Source of the DNA: a virus
Strand: one strand, 5' to 3'
Virus record (IMG/VR): IMGVR_UViG_3300021976_000033
Coordinates: 1 to 43,607 of that record
Length of the DNA stretch: 43,607 nt
Of the stretch, positions 1 to 7,131 are shown in pieces (the first letter of the stretch is position 1; every line of letters starts with the position of its first letter). Position numbers and translations under genes: made by a program. The notes under the pieces are model-generated. The model made no database searches. It was not told the origin of the DNA and saw only the letters and a program-made list of their open reading frames with translations.

Positions 1-91
1 ATGCATAGGGGGGGTATGATTCGCGAGACCCCCCTCCCCCCTTTAGAAAGAGAAGGATCTCACGGAACCATCATGGCGTCCCCTCCATGAA
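1..91. other. Left terminal non-coding stretch with G/C tracts
   Basis: No gene is visible here. It carries seven G at 8-14, six C at 29-34 and six C at 36-41, so on either strand a hairpin of about six G:C pairs with a 14-nt loop can form. The first six bases are the palindrome ATGCAT. It lies after the last gene of the leftward transcription unit, so it could be a terminator (no T-run is seen) or part of a genome end. The edge of the window limits what can be said. Confidence 0.4.
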
Positions 92-331
92 CTAAAAATC
101 TTTTGTAACTTTCTTATAAATACCTAAAACATTCTCTCTTACTATCTCGTCTATCGCTTGCTCATTAGCAAGTTCTTGATCAGCATCCGACAGCTGGTCA
201 GAGTCGGTCAAGATGCGTGCTAAGAAGTCAGGCGTATGGTAACCAGACGACGTGTCATATGCAAACCATGCAGGGTACTCATCGAAAGGATCATGTGGAT
301 TGTCAACTGTTGTTAGTCTTGAACGTAACAC
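92..331 (-). CDS. Hypothetical acidic protein, 79 aa
   Basis: Last gene of the leftward run, 16 nt after the stop of the RNA-polymerase-like gene. I chose the GTG at 331 because an AGAAAGGA ribosome binding site lies 7 nt upstream, overlapping that stop; a TTG at 391 would lie inside the polymerase gene and lacks a site. The product is acidic, rich in Asp/Glu, with no membrane segment and no motif I recognise. Translation is probably coupled to the polymerase gene, which hints at a related role, but function is unknown. Confidence 0.6.
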   Translation of the reverse strand: MLRSRLTTVDNPHDPFDEYPAWFAYDTSSGYHTPDFLARILTDSDQLSDADQELANEQAIDEIVRENVLGIYKKVTKDF

Positions 332-347
332 ATCTTGATCCTTTCTA

Positions 348-3011
348 TTAAGCAGTGGTTGCAGTGTCAAGAGTAGTAAGAGATACGCCAAGTGCAGAAG
401 CTACCTCAGCTCTAGTGTAACCAGAAGCCAGCATTGCTTGTGCTCTATTAGTCTTAGTAGGAGTCATGAGCTTAACGCTCTTAGGTGCAGCAAGATCCTT
501 AACTACATCCATGTCGGCGTTGTTAAGGATGTCACCAAGCTTGGACGCACTAACAGCGTTAGCTTGAATGGCTTCCCATTCATCAGATGTGATCTTGATT
601 CTCTGCTTGCCTGCACCTGTACGAACACGAGCATCAGCAAGGGCCTGGAACTTAAGCTTCTTAAGAGTTTCTGAATCCATGTTAGGATTGTAGTCTCTCT
701 TAGCCTTGATAGAAGCATTGGCTATTAGCTGGGCCTGGCGTTCAAGGGGCCGGTTCTTTACGGCGAGGGCTAGTTTAGCTTCAAGAGATTTAACTTGAAC
801 ACCATACGTTTTCCTAGCAGAGGGCGATTGTTTTGGGGCGGGGGTTCTTAAAGCATCTAGTCTTGCCTGGTTAGCTAGCCCCTTCAACCTATTAGAATGA
901 TGGGCATAGATGCGTTCCACTGGTGTACCAGATGACAGGACGTTAGCATCTGTTACTTCTGCTAGCTTAGTACTACGAGTAGTAGCACTCTTACCTGTCC
1001 TGAAATTGACACGATTGGTAGGCTCAAACCTAAGCACACCAGTGTTGGGATCAACAGGCCCACCCTTACCTACAGTACGGGGCTTACGCTCAGGTACGTC
1101 TACTCTAGACTTAGCTCTAGAGATGAGGGTGGATGCGCCACCACTCTGATACTTCTGCTTGAGCTGCTTGATTCCATTGTCATTGTAAGACTGCTTATGA
1201 TTAAGTCCATGCTTCTCTGCATCAATGACTACCATAGAATGCTTAACAGCACGAGCAAGCTCCGCTGGCGGGGCCTGACGAAGAGACATGTCCGTGATAA
1301 GGTTCGACACCTTACCCATCTCTGTCTGAGTATTCGTCATCTTCTTCATACCTGAGTATCCTGGATAGGATGACCTAGGATCGAAGCCTTTTAGATCAGC
1401 GAGAGCAGGATCTGAGCGTACTCTACGTTGATTGTTGGGGATGACGAGGACCGTATCTCCATCAAAATCTGCACCAGATAAACGTTCAGCAACAGTGTGA
1501 TGAATCCCAATAGCATCACGAGAATTTCCAAGAAGTTTTCTTCCTTCTGCATTTCTGTTATTGACCACCAGTTCAGGAATTTCAAATGGGCCACCATGTG
1601 GGTGTCGAATCAGTACGACGCGAGATCCATTGGTATAATTAGGTGCATAGATTTGTGTTGGTTCGATCTTGGAGATGGGAAGGATAACATGGGTAGCTTG
1701 CTTTGGTAAAGCGGCTGCCTTGAGATGAACAGACGCAGCATCGGTACCAGCAGCGAAGTCCTCAAGCAAACGCTTACGAACAACAGGGTTAGTTAGCGCC
1801 TTGATCTCATCATGTTGTGCCTTTCGCTGCTCATAGGTCAGATCGAGCTGTGATCTAACGAGAGCAGGACTCTGCTTGGACAACATTTGAGAAGAAAGAG
1901 TTTTACTCCATTGCTCCCAGTTACCTTCATCATAAACGATGTTCATGGACGAAGTAACCTTACCGTTTGGTGTACCGATGTTGTCACCAATCTGACGGAC
2001 AATGGTACCAAAGGGAAGTTCAGGATTCTCTTTATCCAAAGGCTTCAACGCGTCTAATTTATTTCCAGTGTTAGCTTTTTTCGTATTGAACTGAAGGTCT
2101 ACACCATCAGGTAGATCATCCTTGTAGATGGCCATGCCTTTGATGTAGTGATCCTCGCCAACCTTGATGCGAACCTGCGCATACTTTGCTCCACCAAGAG
2201 AGACGTCTTTTACCCCTGGTCGAACAAAGACTACGCCATCCGCTTGCGCGCCACCATCTTCTTTGTACTTGATGTCAAGACGCTTTGGGTTGATACCGAT
2301 AGGATCCTGAGCCCTACCGTAAGCTCTACCTCCATCATCAGAGAACCTACCAATAAACTGGATCTTATCTCGGTTAAGAAACACATCTCTCTGGGTGACA
2401 CCGGGCGCGGCAAGCACCTTTACAGTGGTCTCCAACCCAGTACCGACCTGTGTGTACTTAACTGTGTGGTAAGAATATCCTTCTTCTCGAAGCATTGCTA
2501 CAGCATTGGCCAGGCGGGTGGCAGAGACACCGTTACGACCAGCTACATTGATGTAGCTTTCAACACCAGTACCAACATCAAGGTAACCCTTGTCGGCTAC
2601 CTCAGCCTTAAGCATGTCGGCAGTACTCTTAAGTACATCCGCTTTGTCCTTGGCTCCAGGAGCAAGCAGAGATCTGACTGTAGATTCGTTCTTGCCCATA
2701 CGTTCACCAATGGCGACGTTAGACATACCTTTATCCTTCAAACGCTGAGCCATAGCAATATCGGCTTGACGTTGTCCGTTTGTGGCAATGGACTTGGCTG
2801 CCCTAAGTTCTGAGATAGAGACGTCCATGCCTCGAGCGATCTCGGATTCGCTGAGCCCATTCCCCTTCAAGTCATTAACAAAATCTATAAACTGCTTGTT
2901 ACGCTTGTTAGGACTCGTGCTAACATTTTCAGGACCACCAGAGCCCCATGGATAACGACCAGACCTACGAAGGATTCCATAGTGGAGTAGGTCGTCTTCT
3001 TGCAACTGCAT
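348..3011 (-). CDS. Single-chain DFDGD RNA-polymerase-like protein (YonO-type) with HTH domains
   Basis: An 887-residue protein. Residues 514-519 read ADFDGD, the metal-binding motif of the beta-prime double-psi beta barrel, and residues 469-471 read RHP, about 45 residues upstream, matching the R-x-P to DFDGD spacing of cellular beta-prime. A lysine-rich stretch at about 296-325 could belong to the partner barrel. Two helix-turn-helix-like segments lie near 38-76 and 84-115 and a third at the C-terminus (855-885). Residues 10-25 carry HYG and RYPWGSG. Known relatives are the single-subunit RNAP YonO of phage SPbeta and crAss-like phage virion RNAPs; many Gram-positive phages carry close homologues. 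I infer DNA-dependent transcription of phage genes. ATG with a GGGGG-type RBS 12 nt after the preceding stop. Confidence 0.8.
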   Translation of the reverse strand: MQLQEDDLLHYGILRRSGRYPWGSGGPENVSTSPNKRNKQFIDFVNDLKGNGLSESEIARGMDVSISELRAAKSIATNGQRQADIAMAQRLKDKGMSNVAIGERMGKNESTVRSLLAPGAKDKADVLKSTADMLKAEVADKGYLDVGTGVESYINVAGRNGVSATRLANAVAMLREEGYSYHTVKYTQVGTGLETTVKVLAAPGVTQRDVFLNRDKIQFIGRFSDDGGRAYGRAQDPIGINPKRLDIKYKEDGGAQADGVVFVRPGVKDVSLGGAKYAQVRIKVGEDHYIKGMAIYKDDLPDGVDLQFNTKKANTGNKLDALKPLDKENPELPFGTIVRQIGDNIGTPNGKVTSSMNIVYDEGNWEQWSKTLSSQMLSKQSPALVRSQLDLTYEQRKAQHDEIKALTNPVVRKRLLEDFAAGTDAASVHLKAAALPKQATHVILPISKIEPTQIYAPNYTNGSRVVLIRHPHGGPFEIPELVVNNRNAEGRKLLGNSRDAIGIHHTVAERLSGADFDGDTVLVIPNNQRRVRSDPALADLKGFDPRSSYPGYSGMKKMTNTQTEMGKVSNLITDMSLRQAPPAELARAVKHSMVVIDAEKHGLNHKQSYNDNGIKQLKQKYQSGGASTLISRAKSRVDVPERKPRTVGKGGPVDPNTGVLRFEPTNRVNFRTGKSATTRSTKLAEVTDANVLSSGTPVERIYAHHSNRLKGLANQARLDALRTPAPKQSPSARKTYGVQVKSLEAKLALAVKNRPLERQAQLIANASIKAKRDYNPNMDSETLKKLKFQALADARVRTGAGKQRIKITSDEWEAIQANAVSASKLGDILNNADMDVVKDLAAPKSVKLMTPTKTNRAQAMLASGYTRAEVASALGVSLTTLDTATTA

Positions 3012-3023
3012 CAGATCTACCCC

Positions 3024-3584
3024 CTAATATCGCTCGGAAGCTTTCATTGCCTCTACCTGTTGGTCGAAATGAATAATAGTATCCATGACTTCAAGAATTG
3101 TCTCAACGAATGGAACGTGCACTCGAACCTCATCGCGTTGATAGATACGAAGCTCTATCTCAATGGATGTTGGGTCAACGGCATACTCTAGGCAGAATAT
3201 CGCTGCGTATACCTCGAGTTGATGAAATGATGTAGCGACGATTCCTGTTTTGAGATCGTGGATTCGAAGTTTATTCCTACGAAAACCGATGGTATCGGCG
3301 GTTCCGAAACAATTATCCGAGTAATACAGTGATTGCTCGCACACCATCTTGTACCCGAGAGCGTCCTTGACATATACGGACAATGCCTTGTGCGAAGAGG
3401 ACAATTTGATACCAAGGCGTATTGCTTCGTGGGCAAGACTGTGTAGATCAGTACCTCTCCGCGCTGACTGGTAGGATGCATAGCGTGCCTCCAGTTTTTG
3501 ATCTGTATAATTAAGCCAATGATAATTACTAGGGCTAAGGAACGCGTGCTTACCCTGAAGACTCGAATGTTGATTGAAGATCAT
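3024..3584 (-). CDS. RecB-like PD-(D/E)XK exonuclease
   Basis: A 186-residue nuclease of the PD-(D/E)XK superfamily (RecB/Cas4/lambda-exonuclease type, like phage DUF2800 proteins). Visible motifs in order: RGTDLH near 43-48, E83, GTAD with D97, the catalytic pair D110 and K112 in HDLKTG, and Q122-x3-Y126 in HQLEVYA. It probably resects DNA ends for recombination or digests host DNA. It overlaps the VRR-NUC nuclease gene by 35 nt, and its ATG follows a strong GAGGAGG site inside that gene, so the two nucleases are co-translated. Confidence 0.85.
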   Translation of the reverse strand: MIFNQHSSLQGKHAFLSPSNYHWLNYTDQKLEARYASYQSARRGTDLHSLAHEAIRLGIKLSSSHKALSVYVKDALGYKMVCEQSLYYSDNCFGTADTIGFRRNKLRIHDLKTGIVATSFHQLEVYAAIFCLEYAVDPTSIEIELRIYQRDEVRVHVPFVETILEVMDTIIHFDQQVEAMKASERY

Positions 3585-3846
3585 TTAGAACATCCTCCTC
3601 ATTATCAGGATTAATGAAAGAGGCAAACGACATCTCATTAAACTTATCAACAAAATATCCTTGATTAGGCCTCGCAGATGCCGTGCGGCTCCTCTTCACT
3701 TCAAGCATGGCCCATCTATCACCATACAGAATAATTAGATCTGGAATGCCCGGCATCCAAGATGGATCAGTACGTATGATTGTACAACCAGGAAAAAGGT
3801 CTCGAAGACGTTTGACAAGATCAAGACGATACGCTGATTCGAGCAT
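3550..3846 (-). CDS. VRR-NUC type endonuclease
   Basis: A 98-residue single-domain nuclease. The VRR-NUC signature is clear: PGIPD (D36), then LEVK (E49 and K51), then a conserved Q62 after ARPNQ. Stand-alone phage VRR-NUC proteins form dimers and cleave branched DNA such as Holliday junctions, so processing of replication or recombination intermediates is likely. Its ATG overlaps the TAA of the preceding membrane-protein gene (TAATG), and it runs into the RecB-like nuclease gene. Length is typical for the stand-alone form. Confidence 0.85.
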   Translation of the reverse strand: MLESAYRLDLVKRLRDLFPGCTIIRTDPSWMPGIPDLIILYGDRWAMLEVKRSRTASARPNQGYFVDKFNEMSFASFINPDNEEDVLNDLQSTFESSG

Positions 3847-4208
3847 TAGCAGCTCCTTAGTCTCAAAACCTCAGGCTCATTCTGTTGATTATAAATGTCG
3901 AGGTATTCTTGAAATATGCCTTCGGGTGCATCAGTCACGATCACAAGCGTGGCACCGATAGACGCCGCGTTTGAATCGAGAGAACTCTGAATGTCTTGAC
4001 GAAGATCGTTACCGCGTTCACAAGACAATTGTTTTTCGTCCAAGTAATATTTAACACCAACACCAAGCATCACAACAACGACGGCAAGTAACACATATTG
4101 AATGGCCGTATTAATGCGATTCCACCTTATTTGGTTTATCGCTGCTTCGAACGACTCACGAGTCTTAGTGAGTTCTGTGAGAATCCGTTCAACTTGCTCG
4201 TCGTTCAC
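3846..4208 (-). CDS. Small bitopic membrane protein, 120 aa
   Basis: GTG start with a GGAGG site 6 nt upstream. A charged N-terminal region of about 30 residues that may form a coiled coil is followed by one hydrophobic segment (about 35-55) and a polar C-terminal domain of about 65 residues with two cysteines. It follows two other small genes, one with a membrane segment and one coiled coil. That trio resembles the accessory genes next to phage holins, so a lysis or membrane-remodelling role is possible, but no family is recognised. Confidence 0.65.
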   Translation of the reverse strand: MNDEQVERILTELTKTRESFEAAINQIRWNRINTAIQYVLLAVVVVMLGVGVKYYLDEKQLSCERGNDLRQDIQSSLDSNAASIGATLVIVTDAPEGIFQEYLDIYNQQNEPEVLRLRSC

Positions 4209-4219
4209 CTTAATCCTCC

Positions 4220-4393
4220 TTACTTGCGATCGTCTGTTCGTATACCACTGAGATCTTCTTTGGCTTGGATAACTTGATCCTCTACTCTATCCAATATTTC
4301 TGTCATTTTAAGGACGGCTAAATCAATTTGAAGACGAGCAGATTTGACTTGGGCTTCGGACTCTCTTCTACGTCGATGCCTTAAGAGGGGCAT
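4220..4393 (-). CDS. Small basic coiled-coil protein, 57 aa
   Basis: Starts at the ATG two bases after the upstream stop (TGATATG), implying translational coupling; upstream TTG/GTG codons at 4408-4411 would overlap that gene. The product begins with an Arg-rich cluster (RHRRRRE) followed by a heptad-like helix. Small RRRRE coiled-coil proteins often sit just after holin genes in actinophages, so a lysis accessory role is an inference from position. Confidence 0.6.
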   Translation of the reverse strand: MPLLRHRRRRESEAQVKSARLQIDLAVLKMTEILDRVEDQVIQAKEDLSGIRTDDRK

Positions 4394-4394
4394 A

Positions 4395-4751
4395 TCATGT
4401 ACCACCAACACGGTTGTTCCCTTGCCCGCCGTGTCTCAACGCGTAACGAACTTCATCAAACGCTTTAGTATTAGTCTCTAATTGTTTATTAGATTCTTTA
4501 ACCGCCGTAATAAGCTCCCGATCTAAGTCTTGCCGACCTTCAAGTACATCTGTGTTCCGAGAGATAGCGGGGAGTACTTTTGTGAACACGTCTTGGATCA
4601 TAACGTCACGATCAGCAATAGCTTTATCTCTGTCCTTCAAAATGATAATAAACATCTTGTAAGCGAGATAAGCTAAAGCAACAACCCCAACACCAAGGGG
4701 ACCGTATCCATACAGAACTTCTTCTGGAGTTGCTGCAAACATCGAATTCAC
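4395..4751 (-). CDS. Holin-like single-span membrane protein, 118 aa
   Basis: One hydrophobic segment at about 14-37, preceded by TPEEVLYGYGPLG and followed by a charged coiled-coil tail. This layout is common in phage proteins called holins or holin-like. The gene lies directly behind promoter copy P1. The start is uncertain: GTG at 4751 would lie only about 5 nt from the predicted transcription start, almost leaderless, while an ATG at 4742 leaves about 14 nt. An r1t holin is present elsewhere (22728-23120), so this may be a second holin, an antiholin or a membrane anchor. Confidence 0.6.
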   Translation of the reverse strand: MNSMFAATPEEVLYGYGPLGVGVVALAYLAYKMFIIILKDRDKAIADRDVMIQDVFTKVLPAISRNTDVLEGRQDLDRELITAVKESNKQLETNTKAFDEVRYALRHGGQGNNRVGGT

Positions 4752-4759
4752 ACTCTCCC

Positions 4760-4786
4760 TTCATTATACAACATGTACGAGGCGCG
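4760..4786 (-). promoter_or_regulatory. Conserved 27-nt promoter-like element P1
   Basis: Reading the minus strand: CGC, 7 nt, ACATG, 2 nt, GTATAATGAA. The -10 hexamer is a perfect TATAAT. Spacing from CGC to the -10 is identical to the other eight copies. It sits just upstream of the holin-like gene. The first bases after the -10 (GAAGGGAGAGTGTG) nearly match those of P2. Confidence 0.75.
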
Positions 4787-4800
4787 GACTTGTATATACT

Positions 4801-5289
4801 TTAGATAAATTTGAACTCGCCACCTATAGGGAAGACTCTTGTGTGATTCATAAGTGAGTTCCTAACATCGGTCGCCAAACTCCCTGTGGCAATAGCTGCT
4901 TCTATAATGTTTTCGTGAACGATTTCAGTCATTATGTTTAAAACAGGGCCAGCGTACCACCATGATTCTTCACGACTAAATTGTTGCATGTATTTCCAAG
5001 CGAACCATCGAGGACGCCACACAATGTTGTCGGCATGAAGATTATCTCGATCCCCATCCATGATAATCGGTGTATTAAATATCTCAGTTTTACCTTCTAC
5101 AAATTCTCGAGCAACCAGTCCTCGGACAGCGCGACGATGTTGACGACCATCTTGCCATAACCCAACCGTTAGTTCTCCAGTCGCGTTATGCGATAACCCC
5201 ATCTCTGTGTCTCGTTGGAGATTCATCACTCTACCATGATTTGACACAGCATACATTCGAAACTCTGAAATGACACGAAATTCTTCCAT
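4801..5289 (-). CDS. NUMOD4/HNH-family-like DNA-binding protein, 162 aa
   Basis: The N-terminal part (EFRMYAVSNHGRVMNL) is the NUMOD4-type module of HNH homing enzymes. The middle segment (NTPIIMDGDRDNLHADNIVW) resembles the end of such proteins, but the paired catalytic histidines of a working HNH site are not visible. It may therefore be a DNA-binding regulator or a decayed homing endonuclease. I chose the ATG at 5289 after GGAGGAG. It directly follows the AT-rich repeat region at 5302-5519, which contains repeats that could be its binding sites. Confidence 0.65.
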   Translation of the reverse strand: MEEFRVISEFRMYAVSNHGRVMNLQRDTEMGLSHNATGELTVGLWQDGRQHRRAVRGLVAREFVEGKTEIFNTPIIMDGDRDNLHADNIVWRPRWFAWKYMQQFSREESWWYAGPVLNIMTEIVHENIIEAAIATGSLATDVRNSLMNHTRVFPIGGEFKFI

Positions 5290-5301
5290 TTCTCCTCCAA
5301 A

Positions 5302-5519
5302 CGGCAAAAACCGTACAAATGTACACTTTTTAGGGTATAAAAAACTTTGTATAGAATTTGCGCTTTGTATATAGTATTAGCTCTATTTATACATATTCTA
5401 TATACATACCTATTATATAATACTATAGTAAGTAATATATATAGCTATTTGTACAAGAACGGTTGTTTTCCCAGGTCAGAGCCCGGCAAACTACCGTACA
5501 AATCGAAAACAAAGTGTAC
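5302..5519. repeat. AT-rich region flanked by direct and inverted repeats; candidate origin or operator
   Basis: A non-coding stretch, by far the most AT-rich part of the window (about 5330-5460). CGGCAAA-AA-CCGTACAAAT at 5302-5320 is repeated directly as CGGCAAA-CTA-CCGTACAAAT at 5484-5503. Inside these, GTACACTT (5321-5328) and AAGTGTAC (5512-5519) form an inverted pair, and other TTGTAC/GTACAA words occur near 5450. It lies between the SF2 helicase gene and the NUMOD4-like gene. Repeats around a meltable core suit an origin or a repressor operator; neither can be proved from sequence. Confidence 0.55.
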
Positions 5520-5529
5520 AAAACGCATA

Positions 5530-6717
5530 TTATTTGCCGGAAAGCTCGTTTTCAACCCACTTCTCGAGCTCTTTTCGCTCATTAAAACTCTTCTTTGACG
5601 ACAAATAATATCTAATTGTACGGTCGACATAAGACCCCGATTGGAGCACATAATAGTACAGATTCGTGTAAGATGTGTTCAATCTGTCGATGCGTCCTTG
5701 GGCTTGGACGAAGTTTTTGTAAGAGTATGTGAGAGAATAGAACGCCATTGCGTCAGTAGCTGTGCAATTCCATCCTTCAGATCCGGCGGTATATTGCACG
5801 AGGTACACCCATGACATCGATGTGGGAACCTCTTCGTGTTTGTGTCCGTTCCATTCGTAAACATCAAAATCCTCCTTCAAAGTCCGTAGAATTTCTAACT
5901 CATAGTCGAAGTTGTAGAACACAATCAACCGCGGATGGAACTTCAGAAGCAGTCTGATCGCCTCAATACGAGATCGATGAGAGTTCACAACCATCCGCAT
6001 GTATCGCCACAATTCCGCAATATCCTTGAAAGGACGGTTCTCGCTATGATTCCAACGCTCCTTCTGTATAGATCTCTCAAGTCCCTTGTAGTATCCCACC
6101 TCAAGCCAATTCACTATCCTCTCTGTGTGTTTGATGTATGGCATCTCCACAAGGACCTCATTGCGTAACCGCTCAAGTCTTTGCTCACCGATGTACCCAA
6201 TGATCTTAGGGAACTTTATATAAGGAGCATAGACAACATGTCGACGTTTGAAGTCGGTGACATTCTTATACCACCCATTAGCAATGAATACGGGGGCGTA
6301 GTCGAGCCATGTGTCTCCAGGAGTTGCGCTAAGGAGTATCCATCGGTTGTCCCTAGCAATTCTGAGAAAAGATTTAACCCACGCGCCATGTCCGACAAGC
6401 CTCTGTTCGTCAAAGATAAAGAACGAATCTCTAATGTTTTCGTATCGTCCAATATTATTCCATGAATCAATAGTAAGTATTCCCCCAACTGTACTATCCC
6501 TACTACACCCAATCCCGAAGTGACTGGCCTCACCCAACCACTCGAGACTATCGCGTTTTTTAGCCGTTGTGATAACATAGACATCCTTAGGCTTCTCATA
6601 CTTCATATAGTATGCCATTGCGGTAGCAGATTTACCACTACCTACGCCACCATACAAGATTCGTCCATTACCAAGACTATCCAGAGCCTCGATCTGGTGA
6701 GGCATTAGTTCGATCAT
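5530..6717 (-). CDS. SF2/SNF2-type DNA helicase
   Basis: A 395-residue helicase. Walker A GGVGSGKS (23-30), motif II DEQR (103-106), motif III SATPGDTW (130-137), motif V QYTAGSEGWN (308-317) and motif VI QAQGRIDRL (338-346) are all present in order. This is the compact SNF2-like form common in Gram-positive phages, where it travels with the primase, VRR-NUC and polymerase genes. It probably remodels or unwinds DNA during phage replication or recombination. ATG follows a GGAGG site. The gene ends 10 nt before the AT-rich repeat region. Confidence 0.85.
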   Translation of the reverse strand: MIELMPHQIEALDSLGNGRILYGGVGSGKSATAMAYYMKYEKPKDVYVITTAKKRDSLEWLGEASHFGIGCSRDSTVGGILTIDSWNNIGRYENIRDSFFIFDEQRLVGHGAWVKSFLRIARDNRWILLSATPGDTWLDYAPVFIANGWYKNVTDFKRRHVVYAPYIKFPKIIGYIGEQRLERLRNEVLVEMPYIKHTERIVNWLEVGYYKGLERSIQKERWNHSENRPFKDIAELWRYMRMVVNSHRSRIEAIRLLLKFHPRLIVFYNFDYELEILRTLKEDFDVYEWNGHKHEEVPTSMSWVYLVQYTAGSEGWNCTATDAMAFYSLTYSYKNFVQAQGRIDRLNTSYTNLYYYVLQSGSYVDRTIRYYLSSKKSFNERKELEKWVENELSGK

Positions 6718-6750
6718 TATCTGCCTCCTCCAAAACTATATACAAGGGTC

Positions 6751-6803
6751 AAAAAAGATATTGAATGTAGGAGCCCCCGGCGAGGACCCCTACAACATTC
6801 AAT
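6751..6803 (-). terminator. Intrinsic terminator after the secreted-protein gene
   Basis: On the minus strand ATTGAATG and a TAGG block pair with their complements across a GC-rich loop (one arm has a 3-nt bulge), followed directly by ATCTTTTTT. The stem begins inside the last codons of the secreted-protein gene. Stem plus T-run is a textbook rho-independent terminator, separating that gene from the helicase gene. Confidence 0.75.
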
Positions 6804-7131
6804 GCCCGCAGATGATGAACCCGTACGGAACGCAATGCTGGCGCTCGTAGGGAACCCAGCTGTTGTTGCTACCTGGAGGACTGACAGCCACCCAATACTG
6901 GAAGCTGTTTCCGAAGAAGTCCTCGCGACAGTAGTAACCGATGATCCCAGGCCAAACGCCGTAGACGTTCGAGTGGGTAATCGTCATGCCGGTGCTCTGG
7001 CGATGCTTCGAGCAGTACCAGTACGACTCATTCGACTCATTGTGAGCCGCCGCGGGAGTTGCCTGCACGACAAGCAGACCAGAGAAGGTCATGCCCAGTG
7101 CAAGCAGGATTGCAACAATACGCTTACGCAT
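6799..7131 (-). CDS. Secreted small Cys-containing protein, 110 aa
   Basis: The ATG at 7131 opens a classical signal peptide: MRKR, a hydrophobic core LALGMTFSGLLVV, and a likely cleavage site after QATPAAA. The mature part (about 80 residues) is rich in Tyr, Ser and Asn and has four cysteines that could form disulfides. A reading frame extends upstream to 7230, but only the 7131 start gives a signal peptide at the N-terminus. The gene has its own terminator and a long non-coding leader, so it looks like an independent unit. No family is recognised; extracellular action on the host surface or superinfection exclusion is possible. Confidence 0.7.
   Translation of the reverse strand: MRKRIVAILLALGMTFSGLLVVQATPAAAHNESNESYWYCSKHRQSTGMTITHSNVYGVWPGIIGYYCREDFFGNSFQYWVAVSPPGSNNSWVPYERQHCVPYGFIICGH

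Noticed and set aside
5445-5528. 27-codon open frame starting 2 nt after the helicase stop
   Set aside because: No ribosome binding site, it runs through the direct repeat region, and its length is within chance expectation.
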